Of a stretch of 64,000 bases of DNA, positions 50,792 to 59,388 are shown one piece after another. The position numbers and the translations under genes are program-made. The stretch is from Bin80 sp026709335. Its GTDB lineage: Bacteria; Bacteroidota; Rhodothermia; Rhodothermales; Bin80. The stretch is from positions 2,542,001 through 2,606,000 of the forward strand of contig OZ241385.1 of NCBI GenBank assembly GCA_965200825.1, given 5' to 3'. Under the pieces are notes generated by a model, which was not told the DNA's origin, did not search any database, and saw only the letters and a program-made list of their open reading frames with translations. Numbering within the stretch: the first letter of the stretch is position 1; every line of letters begins with the position of its first letter.

Positions 50792-52366
50792 ATGTCAACA
50801 GCCGGCCATTTGCTTTGGGCAGACGATGAAATTGATCTGCTCCGGTCTCATGTACTTTTTCTCGAGAATCGCGGATATCGGGTATCCTGCGTAACCAACG
50901 GTGCTGATGCGATTGAAGCTGTCACTCAGGGTGATAGCGTGGATGTAGTTCTTCTTGATGAGCAGATGCCAGGGATGGGAGGGCTAGAAACCCTCGCTGC
51001 TATCAAGCAGAAGCGACCTGATCTCCCCGTAATCATGGTGACCAAGAGCGAAGAAGAACATCTCATGGATGAAGCTCTGGGCGGACAGATCAGTGACTAC
51101 TTGACCAAGCCCGTAAACCCGAGCCAGATTCTGCTCACATGCAAACGCCTTCTTGAACGAATGCAGCTGCGAAATGCTCGAGTTTCAAAGGATTACATGC
51201 ATCGCTTTAATGCGATTTCGATGGCGCTCAACGACTGCACGGCCATTAACGAATGGATCAGCTTATATCAGGAGTTGGTTCACTATGATCGCCGGTTGAT
51301 CGAGGACGAGGGTGCGCGTCAGGTGCTTTCGGATCAGTACCGAGAGGCAAATCGGGTATTTGGAAGATACATTCAGGATGTCTATCCTGATTGGATTGCA
51401 ACCTGTCAATCTAATTCAAAAGCTGACCGACCCATTCTCTCTCATGAAGTCGTTCCACACTGGATCTTCCCAAAATTGGAAGCCAACCATCCGGTGATCT
51501 TTTTCGTGATTGACTGCATGCGATATGATCAATGGCTGGAATTTGAATCTCTGCTGCTGCCTTTTTTTTCTATTCAAACCGATTTCCACCTGGGAATTCT
51601 GCCGACTTCAACCCCGTATGCAAGGAACGCGATTTTCAGCGGCCTTCTCCCTCTTGACATTGCCCAGCGCCACCCCTCCTTTTGGCAGGGCGAAAACGGG
51701 GAAGAATCCAGCCTTAATCAGCATGAAGAAGCTTTGTTGAAAAGCTGCCTTGAACGTCATCATTTGGGGCATATCTCTATGCGTTACCGAAAACTGATTG
51801 GCAAAGAGGATGGTCGCACCTTCGCACAGGATGTGAATCATTATTTACAGGCTGACCTGAATTCTATCGTCGTCAATTTTGTGGATATCTTGGCTCATAG
51901 CAGAGCCGACTCAGATGTAATTCGGGAACTGGCCCCGGACGAACAAGCTTATCGAGCTTTAACGCGAACTTGGTTTGAACACTCCTGGCTTTATCAGTCT
52001 TTTCAAACGTTGTCGAGGAAGGACTGTACCATTGTCATCACAACCGACCATGGAGCCATTCGGAGTTTGCATGGAGCAAAAGTGCGAGGAGATCGCAATA
52101 CGTCTACGGCATTGCGCTATAAATTCGGGCGAAACCTTCATGCGGATGAGCGCCATGCAATGATTGTAAGGGACCCCCGAGCGTTTGGCCTGCCCTCTGG
52201 AGGTGCAGGAGATTGTTACATCATTGCGAAAGAAGATTATTACTTTGTCTACCCCACCAACTTTAACCACTATCGGAATCGTTACAATGATTCTATGCAA
52301 CACGGTGGAGCCTCTATGGAAGAAATGATTCTGCCGGTGGTTACCCTCCATCCACGCAAGGTTTAA
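50792..52366 (+). CDS. porX: PorX-type response regulator with PglZ (alkaline-phosphatase-fold) domain
   Basis: A 524-residue protein. The receiver domain (residues 1-125) has D11/D12, phospho-acceptor D56 in 'DVVLLDEQMPGMGG' and K106 in 'YLTKPVNP'. A helical linker leads to a PglZ/alkaline phosphatase-like domain with metal-site motifs 'VIFFVIDCMRYDQW', 'TSTPYARNAIFSG', 'NFVDILAHSRAD' and 'TIVITTDHGAIR'. PorX in Bacteroidota regulates type IX secretion through PorY and SigP and can hydrolyse nucleotide oligomers. No porY or T9SS structural gene is near. folC starts on its stop codon (TAATG). Confidence 0.92.
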   Translation: MSTAGHLLWADDEIDLLRSHVLFLENRGYRVSCVTNGADAIEAVTQGDSVDVVLLDEQMPGMGGLETLAAIKQKRPDLPVIMVTKSEEEHLMDEALGGQISDYLTKPVNPSQILLTCKRLLERMQLRNARVSKDYMHRFNAISMALNDCTAINEWISLYQELVHYDRRLIEDEGARQVLSDQYREANRVFGRYIQDVYPDWIATCQSNSKADRPILSHEVVPHWIFPKLEANHPVIFFVIDCMRYDQWLEFESLLLPFFSIQTDFHLGILPTSTPYARNAIFSGLLPLDIAQRHPSFWQGENGEESSLNQHEEALLKSCLERHHLGHISMRYRKLIGKEDGRTFAQDVNHYLQADLNSIVVNFVDILAHSRADSDVIRELAPDEQAYRALTRTWFEHSWLYQSFQTLSRKDCTIVITTDHGAIRSLHGAKVRGDRNTSTALRYKFGRNLHADERHAMIVRDPRAFGLPSGGAGDCYIIAKEDYYFVYPTNFNHYRNRYNDSMQHGGASMEEMILPVVTLHPRKV

Positions 52367-53613
52367 TGTCTTCCGGGTATGCGGACCGGCTTCTGAATCT
52401 TCCACGCTATTCAGAGCTTGGCAACGCGGCAATGAAACCCGGATTGCGCGGCGTTAGCCACCTCCTTGGCGCCATGGGAAATCCCGAACGCCGTTTCGCC
52501 AGCGTACATATTGCCGGCACGAATGGTAAGGGATCCGTCGCCAGTCAGATTGCCGCCATCGGTCAGGTTGCGGGGTATCGCATTGGACTCTACACCTCAC
52601 CTCATCTATTGCACTTGTCCGAGCGAATTCGGCTAAACGGCACACCCGTACCGGATGCGTGGATGGAGAATGCCGTTGATCGACATGGTTCTCTATTTAA
52701 AGAGTTGCAACCGAGTTTTTTTGAAGCGATGACTGCGCTGGGGTTCCTGTTCTTTGCTGAATCTTTTGTAGATCTTGCAGTCGTAGAAACGGGGCTGGGT
52801 GGAAGACTGGATGCAACCAATATTCTGCGCCCTAAGTTGACTGTGATTACACAGATTGACATGGATCATACTCAAACGTTGGGGAATTCTCTCACTTCCA
52901 TTACCTCTGAAAAGGCGGGGATCCTGAAGGAAAACACGCCGGTCCTTGCAGCGACAGGCCGCACTGCCACCCAATCCATTGTACAGAATATTGCCCGCCG
53001 CCTAAATGCTTCCTGGATTGAACCTGGTAAGTTGATCAATAATAGCCTCCACACTCCCAACCATATCTATGAACTACCCCCAAATGATCGGCAACCACAT
53101 GAAGTATCTAATGCTCTTTTGGCGGCCCGGAGTGCTGAACTGTTATTCCCCGAAATCAAATACGATCCTGACCTTGTCCTACAGGGGCTCTCACGGGTTC
53201 GTGAGCTCACTGGGCTGCGGGCCCGACTGGAGATCCTGAATCAAGCTCCTCTGACGATCTTGGATGTTGCACATAATCCTGCAGGAATCGCTGCGGCATT
53301 GAACCGTACTCCGAACAACGGAAACGTATTTCTCTTACTTTCACTCATGAAGGACAAGGATCTTCCAGGAATTGCGCACGTACTTAAAGCATATCCTTCG
53401 CTCAAAATATATGTATGCGAACTGGAACTCCGTCGGGTCTGCCCTGCAGCAGATCTGTCCAATCTGCTTCGGACGAAAGCACTCAATGTAGTAAAAATGG
53501 GATCGGTGCCTGCCATGTGGAGTCTCGTCCAGGCACGAGCATCAAAAGATGATACGATCCTGATCTGCGGGTCACATTTTCTCGCCGAAGCATTTCTTCG
53601 AACCTGCAAATAA
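52366..53613 (+). CDS. folC: folylpolyglutamate synthase / dihydrofolate synthase
   Basis: A 415-residue Mur-ligase-family enzyme that adds glutamate to (dihydro)folate. The P-loop 'HIAGTNGKGSVASQ' is near residue 46, followed by 'GLYTSPHLLHLSERIRLNG', 'VVETGLGGRLDATNIL' and 'QIDMDHTQTLGNSLTSITSE' then KAGI; the C-terminal domain has 'ILDVAHNPAGIAAAL'. All family blocks are present and length is normal. Its ATG overlaps the porX stop by one base, so expression is coupled to porX. Confidence 0.96.
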   Translation: MSSGYADRLLNLPRYSELGNAAMKPGLRGVSHLLGAMGNPERRFASVHIAGTNGKGSVASQIAAIGQVAGYRIGLYTSPHLLHLSERIRLNGTPVPDAWMENAVDRHGSLFKELQPSFFEAMTALGFLFFAESFVDLAVVETGLGGRLDATNILRPKLTVITQIDMDHTQTLGNSLTSITSEKAGILKENTPVLAATGRTATQSIVQNIARRLNASWIEPGKLINNSLHTPNHIYELPPNDRQPHEVSNALLAARSAELLFPEIKYDPDLVLQGLSRVRELTGLRARLEILNQAPLTILDVAHNPAGIAAALNRTPNNGNVFLLLSLMKDKDLPGIAHVLKAYPSLKIYVCELELRRVCPAADLSNLLRTKALNVVKMGSVPAMWSLVQARASKDDTILICGSHFLAEAFLRTCK

Positions 53614-53970
53614 GCTGAAAATTTTGCCCATATCCGACACAGCTCGAATCCAACAGCTTACTTCCCGTCTGCAAATGCAAAATTTTTCCTAAACCGTTGC
53701 ATTTCGTTTGGAAACTGTCGTATATTGTACATCATTCTTCTAACTTGTATCTTGTTTGGCAACCAATAGGGATCATTCGCCGTATCAGTAGTTCTTCCGC
53801 GTGTCATACGAGCGGGCCTTGTTGTGGGGTAGTGATCTTGTTGTGGCACCGTTTTTCTATCTACCGAGTCTCGCCCATTCAATAAAAGGTTTCCGTTGTC
53901 CGCAGAGACCGCGCTTAGCCTGCCACGCTAGAGACCTTTCTTGCTGGCTTCTTCTTCCCTCAACAATTTC
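53614..53970. other. rho leader region
   Basis: About 360 bases between folC and rho with no gene. A sigma-70-like promoter is suggested at 53697-53726, leaving a transcribed leader of about 240 bases, long enough for the autoregulation known for rho leaders in other bacteria. Confidence 0.4.
53697..53726 (+). promoter_or_regulatory. candidate promoter of rho
   Basis: TTGCAT at 53697-53702 and TATATT at 53721-53726 are separated by 18 bases, close to the sigma-70 consensus. It does not match the TTTG/TAnnTTTG form typical of many Bacteroidota, so confidence is low. Confidence 0.3.
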
Positions 53971-55722
53971 ATGAATCATCTACAACTAAAGAGTAAGAAA
54001 CTGCCAGAGCTTAAGGAAATTGCCAGCCAGATTGGTGTCAATGGATGGAAGTCTCTGCGCAAGCAGGAGTTGATTGACTTTATTTTGAACCATCAACGCC
54101 CTGACTCTGCTTCCGGAAATGGGAACCTCCCTCCTGAGCCCCGAAAAGCCCCCGATCCCATTGACGAAAACACCAAACCCTTTCCCTCGACCCAATCCAC
54201 ACCCGGATTGAATCATCCTAAATCGGATCGTCCGCCCAAGGCACCCGGCGCGACTCCTTTTTCTTCTTCAGAAAATCAGCCTACTCCCCCGAAACCTCAA
54301 AAGACTCATTCTCCTCGTGTAAAAGGGCCTAGGACGGGAAGGAAGAAGCATCACGGTGACCAGGCCAGAACATCAAAAAAGCATAACTCATCAAACAATT
54401 CTTACTCTGAATCCATGACGGCAGCTACACATCACGAATCTGACGGAAGATCTCAAAGAGGAGGACGTCCCGGAGGGCGCCATAAGAGACAAGGACCGGG
54501 AAGACGCGGACGCAGGGACTCCAGAATGGCTTCAAAAGATGACCGCCGACGCACTCATGAGGCATATCCACCGTACATTGGGCAGTTTGATTTGCGTAAG
54601 ATAGATCCGAATACGATTATTGAGAAGACTGGTGTCCTCGAAATCCTACCTGACGGTTATGGATTCCTGAGATCGGCAGACTATAACTACCTGCCCGGCC
54701 CCGAAGATATTTACGTGTCCCCCAGCCAGATCAAGCGGTTCTGCCTCCGGGTTGGTGATACGGTTGATGGTGAGATCCGCCCTCCGAAAGAGGGAGAACG
54801 ATACTTCGCTCTGATTCATGTTAAAAAGATCAATGGACGTGAACCAGGAACGTTGGAAGAGCGGCAAAATTTCGATTACCTGACCCCTCTATATCCCGAT
54901 GAACATCTTCATCTTGAAACTCGGGCGCATGATATGTCCATGCGTGTACTTGATCTTTTTGCACCAATTGGCAAGGGGCAGCGTGGGCTTATCGTCGCCC
55001 AACCGAAGACCGGCAAGACAATTCTTCTGCAAAAAATTGCCAATTCCATCAGCACCAATCATCCGGAAGCTCACCTGATTATTCTGCTGGTTGATGAACG
55101 ACCAGAAGAAGTCACTGACATGGAACGGCACGTCAAAGGCGAAGTGATTGCATCTACATTTGATCAGGAGCCGGCGCGTCATGTTGAAGTAGCTGACATT
55201 GTTTTGGAAAAGGCAAAACGCTTGGTTGAAACAAAACAGGATGTGGTGATTCTCCTTGATTCAATTACCCGCTTGGCTCGTGCACATAATTCTGTCTGCC
55301 CGGATTCGGGACGAACAATTTCTGGCGGGCTTGATGCGACTGCACTCAGAGGACCCAAACGCTTCTTCGGTGCAGCTCGAAACGTTGAAGAGGGGGGATC
55401 TCTGACTATTATTGGAACTGCATTGATTGATACGGGAAGTCGGATGGATGAGGTGATTTTTGAGGAATTCAAGGGTACGGGGAATATGGAGCTTGTACTG
55501 AATCGAGAGATGGCTGATCGGCGAATCTTTCCTGCTATCAACGTAGTAATGAGCGGAACCCGCCGTGAAGAATTGCTAATTCAGAGTGCCCGACTGTCTC
55601 GGATCTGGATTCTTCGCAAACTCCTTGCAGACATGGATCCAATTCAGGCAATGAACTTTCTACTTGACCGAATGCGTTCCACCAAAAATAATGATGAGTT
55701 CTTAGCAACCATGAACTCATAG
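53971..55722 (+). CDS. rho: transcription termination factor Rho
   Basis: A 583-residue hexameric RNA helicase. The N-terminal helix bundle ('KSKKLPELKEIASQIGVNGW', residues 6-25) is followed by a disordered insertion of about 150 residues rich in Pro, Lys, Arg, Gly and Ser. Then come the RNA-binding OB fold ('VLEILPDGYGFLRSADYNYL') and the ATPase core with Walker A 'AQPKTGKTILLQKIA' near residue 345, Walker B 'VVILLDSITRLARAHN' and 'SGGLDATALRGPKRFFGAAR'. ATG at 53971 is chosen over an upstream TTG. Such insertions occur in Bacteroidota and Actinobacteria Rho and add RNA-binding or phase-separation ability. Confidence 0.97.
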   Translation: MNHLQLKSKKLPELKEIASQIGVNGWKSLRKQELIDFILNHQRPDSASGNGNLPPEPRKAPDPIDENTKPFPSTQSTPGLNHPKSDRPPKAPGATPFSSSENQPTPPKPQKTHSPRVKGPRTGRKKHHGDQARTSKKHNSSNNSYSESMTAATHHESDGRSQRGGRPGGRHKRQGPGRRGRRDSRMASKDDRRRTHEAYPPYIGQFDLRKIDPNTIIEKTGVLEILPDGYGFLRSADYNYLPGPEDIYVSPSQIKRFCLRVGDTVDGEIRPPKEGERYFALIHVKKINGREPGTLEERQNFDYLTPLYPDEHLHLETRAHDMSMRVLDLFAPIGKGQRGLIVAQPKTGKTILLQKIANSISTNHPEAHLIILLVDERPEEVTDMERHVKGEVIASTFDQEPARHVEVADIVLEKAKRLVETKQDVVILLDSITRLARAHNSVCPDSGRTISGGLDATALRGPKRFFGAARNVEEGGSLTIIGTALIDTGSRMDEVIFEEFKGTGNMELVLNREMADRRIFPAINVVMSGTRREELLIQSARLSRIWILRKLLADMDPIQAMNFLLDRMRSTKNNDEFLATMNS

Positions 55723-55762
55723 TTAACTTTTTATCCTTAGACTGCCTCTTGAGCATCTTGCG

Positions 55763-56515
55763 ATGCCAAATATGCCTCTTATCCCTGTGGTCCTGTTTGA
55801 CATGGATGGTGTACTGGTGGATGTATCAGGATCCTATCGTCGCGCAATTCAGGAAACCGTCTACTATTTTACCGGGCGCACGGTAGAGCCAAAAACGATT
55901 CAACGTTACAAAAACCGTGGTGGGTTTAATGATGACTGGACACTCACTCATGAAATCATCGGCGGATTCGGAATTGAAGTAACACGCACACGGATCGTGA
56001 AAGAATTCCAGCGCCGCTACAGGGGAGAGGACTGGGACGGATTTATCACTGAGGAGCGGGCGCTCATTCAAACCAGCACATTGAACGAGTTACATCAAAG
56101 AGGTCACATACTAGGGATTGTTACGGGGCGGCCCCGGGCAGAAGCACACTGGGCATTGGATCGATTCGGGTGGCGCGGAATTTTTTCGTTGTTAGTTCCA
56201 CAGGAAAGGCAGGACAATCGTGGAAAGCCTGACCCCTTTCCTCTGCTTTATGCAATGGGAATCCTTCATGCTGCCGGCTTGTCGATCCCCGCGGAAGATT
56301 CCATTTATATTGGAGATTCCGTCGATGATATGGTAGCGGCACGGGAAGCGGGGATGCTTGCGATAGGATTTGTGCCCCCATACCTGAATTCAAACTCTCA
56401 TGGCCTGATTTTGCGGAAACATGGAGCACAGCTCATTGCAACTGATTCGGGGGCTCTCCCAGAAATCATCAACTCTCTCGGGAACTTTGACTGTAGCCCT
56501 AACCGCCTGAAATGA
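55763..56515 (+). CDS. HAD-superfamily hydrolase (phosphatase)
   Basis: A 250-residue HAD phosphatase. Motif I 'VVLFDMDGVLVDVSGSY' has nucleophile D13 and D15; motif II is 'GIVTGRPRAEAHWAL' (threonine); the lysine of motif III lies in 'DNRGKPDPFPLL'; motif IV 'IYIGDSVDDMVAAREAG'. The cap is helical, as in subfamily IA. The set 'GVLVDVSGSYRRAIQETV' and 'TGRPRAE' recalls the imidazoleglycerol/histidinol-phosphatase-like and phosphoglycolate phosphatase groups, but the substrate is not fixed. It follows rho by 40 bases. Confidence 0.88.
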   Translation: MPNMPLIPVVLFDMDGVLVDVSGSYRRAIQETVYYFTGRTVEPKTIQRYKNRGGFNDDWTLTHEIIGGFGIEVTRTRIVKEFQRRYRGEDWDGFITEERALIQTSTLNELHQRGHILGIVTGRPRAEAHWALDRFGWRGIFSLLVPQERQDNRGKPDPFPLLYAMGILHAAGLSIPAEDSIYIGDSVDDMVAAREAGMLAIGFVPPYLNSNSHGLILRKHGAQLIATDSGALPEIINSLGNFDCSPNRLK

Positions 56516-56899
56516 CCTTCAAAAATGGCACCGCAAATATTGGGAATAGTTTACGCCGCCGTTCTCCCCATTTATTACCGGGATTTGTTTCCATTACGAA
56601 TTAGTTTCCTACAGGTATCTTCCGATGCTTGGCCGATTGAAGCATTTTGCCCTTTCCGCATCAATTCGACTTAACTAAAAGCCGATCTCTGCTGCCCATC
56701 TGCTCTCTGTTCACTGCCAAAGAGAAATATAGGCTTTCCCGGCAAGCCATCCATGCACACGCCTGCCAAGTACTGTTCATCTCTGGTTTTGAAGGAACTT
56801 GAACCGGAAGTGCCCTCCCCGCTCTTCCATTTGCATGATGTTACGACCCTCAATAAAAGCCAGGATCCCAGCCAGTCTAGGATAACTATAAAAGAAATG
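56516..56899. other. spacer between the HAD gene and the intron tail
   Basis: About 380 bases with no supported gene. A minus-strand frame of 88 codons (56671-56937) overlaps the intron tail and has no recognisable features. Read on the minus strand this is what would be the 3' exon side of the orphan group II intron end. Confidence 0.4.
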
Positions 56900-56972
56900 T
56901 CAAGTAGCCGAGGAGCATTTCGCCCCTCGGCCCTCACAGAACCGAGCGTGAGCTTCTCAACTCACTCGGCTC
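56900..56972 (-). ncRNA. orphan group II intron 3' end (domains V and VI)
   Basis: On the minus strand, 56972-56939 forms a 34-nt domain V: outer stem GAGCCGAG/CTCGGTTC with the catalytic AGC, an inner stem closed by a GNRA loop (GAGA) and a two-base bulge side CG. After a TGTGAGG linker, 56932-56903 forms a domain VI-like stem, GCCGAGG...CCTCGGC, followed by TACTTGAC near the expected 3' splice site. No reverse transcriptase gene or upstream domains remain; proDH begins 80 bases away on the other strand. It is therefore a degraded retroelement tail. Confidence 0.72.
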
Positions 56973-57052
56973 TTCCCATTATAAAGGAGATTTGCTCCCC
57001 CATTTTCTATAATCTCACATAACACCGGACACGCATTTTCTCAAAAAAACTC

Positions 57053-57910
57053 ATGATTCGCTTACCCTTTGTGCTTGCCCGTGGGTTTGTTGCTGCTGAA
57101 AGCCTCCGCGATACAATTCCTGTGGTCAAAAGGCTCACCGACAAAGGATTGTTCACAACGATTGATCTTCTCGGAGAACATGTTGCTTCCAGGGATCTCG
57201 CACTGAGAAGCCGAGATGCCTATATCAAGCTCCTGCATGCACTCGCTTCCGATTCTGATCTGGATCGAAATATCTCTATCAAACTCTCAATGATTGGACA
57301 AATCATTGATGAAGATTTTTGCCTTGAGAATCTTCGTTTGCTCCTTGATGAAGCGCAAAGCCTTGGCGCTTTTATCCGATTGGATATGGAAGGAAGCTCC
57401 ATTCTGGACTCTACTCTTCGCATTTTTGAATCTGTTTTTCCTGACTATCCTGAACACGTTGGTCCTGTACTGCAGGCATATCTGAAACGTACCCTAAAGG
57501 ATGTGACCCGCATGTGCGACTTAGGTGCACGGGTTCGCCTCTGCAAGGGAGCCTATCGGGAGCCAGATCAGATCGCATTACAGCGAATGTCGGACATCCG
57601 TACTCAATTTATAACCTGTATGCACAAGTTGCTCGAATATGGAAATTATCCTGCAATTGCCACACATGACGATATTCTGATACAAGCCACCAAATCATTT
57701 GCCCGAAGAAAAGGAATTAACCCTTCCAAATTCGAATTTCAGATGCTCTATGGCTTGCGCCCTCAGACGCAAGAAGCCACCGTCTGCGAGGGATATAACA
57801 TGCGCGTCTACGTACCTTACGGGCGCATGTGGCTACCATACTATATACGACGACTTCGGGAAAGACCCGAAAATATTGCGTTTTTACTGCGCAATATCCT
57901 ACGATCCTGA
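57053..57910 (+). CDS. proline dehydrogenase (monofunctional)
   Basis: A 285-residue FAD-dependent (beta-alpha)8 enzyme oxidising proline to pyrroline-5-carboxylate and feeding electrons to quinone. Family blocks are 'ISIKLSMIGQIIDEDFCLEN', 'FIRLDMEGSSILDSTL', 'GARVRLCKGAYREP', 'ATHDD' and the terminal 'FEFQMLYGLRPQTQ' and 'YVPYGRMWLPYYIRRLRERP'. It is the short PutA-domain type seen in Gram-positives, Deinococcus-Thermus and Bacteroidota. Its end overlaps the convergent trxB by 12 bases. Confidence 0.96.
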   Translation: MIRLPFVLARGFVAAESLRDTIPVVKRLTDKGLFTTIDLLGEHVASRDLALRSRDAYIKLLHALASDSDLDRNISIKLSMIGQIIDEDFCLENLRLLLDEAQSLGAFIRLDMEGSSILDSTLRIFESVFPDYPEHVGPVLQAYLKRTLKDVTRMCDLGARVRLCKGAYREPDQIALQRMSDIRTQFITCMHKLLEYGNYPAIATHDDILIQATKSFARRKGINPSKFEFQMLYGLRPQTQEATVCEGYNMRVYVPYGRMWLPYYIRRLRERPENIAFLLRNILRS

Positions 57911-58867
57911 TGCAAGGAATCGCTCAGCATCAATTGCTGCCATGCATCCTGTTCCCGCCGCTGTGACGGCTTGCCTGTAGACATGATCCTGTGCATCCCC
58001 GCATGCAAACACACCGGGAATATTCGTCCGGGTAGACCCGGGTAGTGTCTTGATATACCCCTGACCATCCATGTCCAGCCACGACCTGAATAGTGCGGTA
58101 TTTGGAGTATGCCCAATCGCGACAAAGAACCCGCCGACTGGTAAATCTCGCTCACTTTGGCTATTCACATCCCTGAGTCGAACCCCAGTAACCTCATCTA
58201 CACCAAGTACATCGGTGACAATGGTATTCCAGATTATTTCGATTTTAGGATGATCCTTGACCCGTTGTTGCATGATCTGGGATGCACGTAACTGATCACG
58301 GCGATGAATCAGCCAAACCTTGGAGGCAAATCGCGTCAGGAACAAGGACTCTTCCATCGCCGTGTCTCCCCCTCCAACGATGGCCAGCTCCATATTCCGA
58401 AAAAATGCACCGTCGCAGGTCGCACACGCAGAGACTCCACGTCCCAAAAGACGTTTTTCATTTTCCAGTCCTAAGTAGCGTGCCGAGGCGCCTGTGGCGA
58501 CAATCAGGGTATCTGAAACAAGACCTGTTTCATTATCAATGACGACCCTGAACGGACGTTCTGACAGATCCAGGTGTGTCACTGAACCATAACGCACTTG
58601 GGCACCAAAGCGCACTGCCTGCGCCTTAAAATCCTCCATCATATCAGGCCCGAGAACTCCGCCAACATACCCTGGGTAGTTTTCCACATCCGTCGTGGTC
58701 GTTAGCTGTCCACCAGGTTCCAGCCCCTCGTAGACGATTGGGGAAAGATTTGCGCGCGCTGCATAGAGTGCAGCCGTATATCCTGCAGGCCCCGATCCAA
58801 TGATTACGACCCGATGGTTCTCTGCGCTCTCATAGGAAATTTCAGGTGGAACGAATGTGGGAGACAT
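57899..58867 (-). CDS. trxB: thioredoxin reductase
   Basis: A 322-residue FAD/NADPH flavoenzyme. FAD motif 'VVIIGSGPAGYTAALYAARA' (from residue 20), redox pair in 'ACATCDGAFFRN', NADPH motif 'LAIVGGGDTAMEESLFLTRF', and the C-terminal FAD block 'PGVFACGDAQDHVYRQAVTA' followed by AGTGCMAA. It reduces thioredoxin; trxA lies 124 bases upstream on the same strand, and the pair forms the thioredoxin system. Confidence 0.97.
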   Translation of the reverse strand: MSPTFVPPEISYESAENHRVVIIGSGPAGYTAALYAARANLSPIVYEGLEPGGQLTTTTDVENYPGYVGGVLGPDMMEDFKAQAVRFGAQVRYGSVTHLDLSERPFRVVIDNETGLVSDTLIVATGASARYLGLENEKRLLGRGVSACATCDGAFFRNMELAIVGGGDTAMEESLFLTRFASKVWLIHRRDQLRASQIMQQRVKDHPKIEIIWNTIVTDVLGVDEVTGVRLRDVNSQSERDLPVGGFFVAIGHTPNTALFRSWLDMDGQGYIKTLPGSTRTNIPGVFACGDAQDHVYRQAVTAAGTGCMAAIDAERFLASGS

Positions 58868-58991
58868 GCTTTCTCGGTCCCATCAAGATCAGGAGTTTTT
58901 ACTGGTCAGGAGGCCAGAACAAACTCCATGAATTCGGAAGATCCCGCTTGCTCATGAACCTTCGCTTTTCTGGCGTACGGCACAACTATTG

Positions 58992-59324
58992 TTATACAAC
59001 CTGCGCAACGAGAGCATCAAGTTTCTTCTGAAACTCTCTCTTGCTGGCAGAGCCAATCATTTGATCACGTACCTCTCCGCCCACAAAAAAGAGCAGTGTC
59101 GGAATTGATCTGATCCCATAGCTCGTTGCTGTTTGCGGGTTTGTATCCACATCTACTTTTCCAACTTTCGCTTTACCTTCATACTCTGTGGCGAGTTCTG
59201 ATACAATCGGAGCGATCGCGCGACAGGGGCCGCACCATGCAGCCCAAAAATCAACAAGCACAGGGACATCAGAATTGATGACTTCTGCCTGGAAGTTTGC
59301 ATCAGTGAGTTCAATAGCAGCCAT
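58992..59324 (-). CDS. trxA: thioredoxin
   Basis: A 110-residue cytoplasmic thioredoxin. Active site W30-C31-G-P-C34 in 'VDFWAAWCGPCRAIAPIV', the cis-proline in 'IRSIPTLLFFVGG' and the family length are all as expected. The ATG at 59324 is chosen because the upstream frame has no resemblance to the family. It acts with TrxB. Confidence 0.97.
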   Translation of the reverse strand: MAAIELTDANFQAEVINSDVPVLVDFWAAWCGPCRAIAPIVSELATEYEGKAKVGKVDVDTNPQTATSYGIRSIPTLLFFVGGEVRDQMIGSASKREFQKKLDALVAQVV

Positions 59325-59388
59325 GATTAAATTTTTTGATTGTGTGATGGTTTTCCTATTTATACGTAAAGTTTGCCCCAAAGTTGGA

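Noticed and set aside
56671..56937. Minus-strand 88-codon frame beside the intron tail
   Set aside because: Part of it lies in the structured intron domain VI, and no domain, signal or neighbour supports it as a gene.
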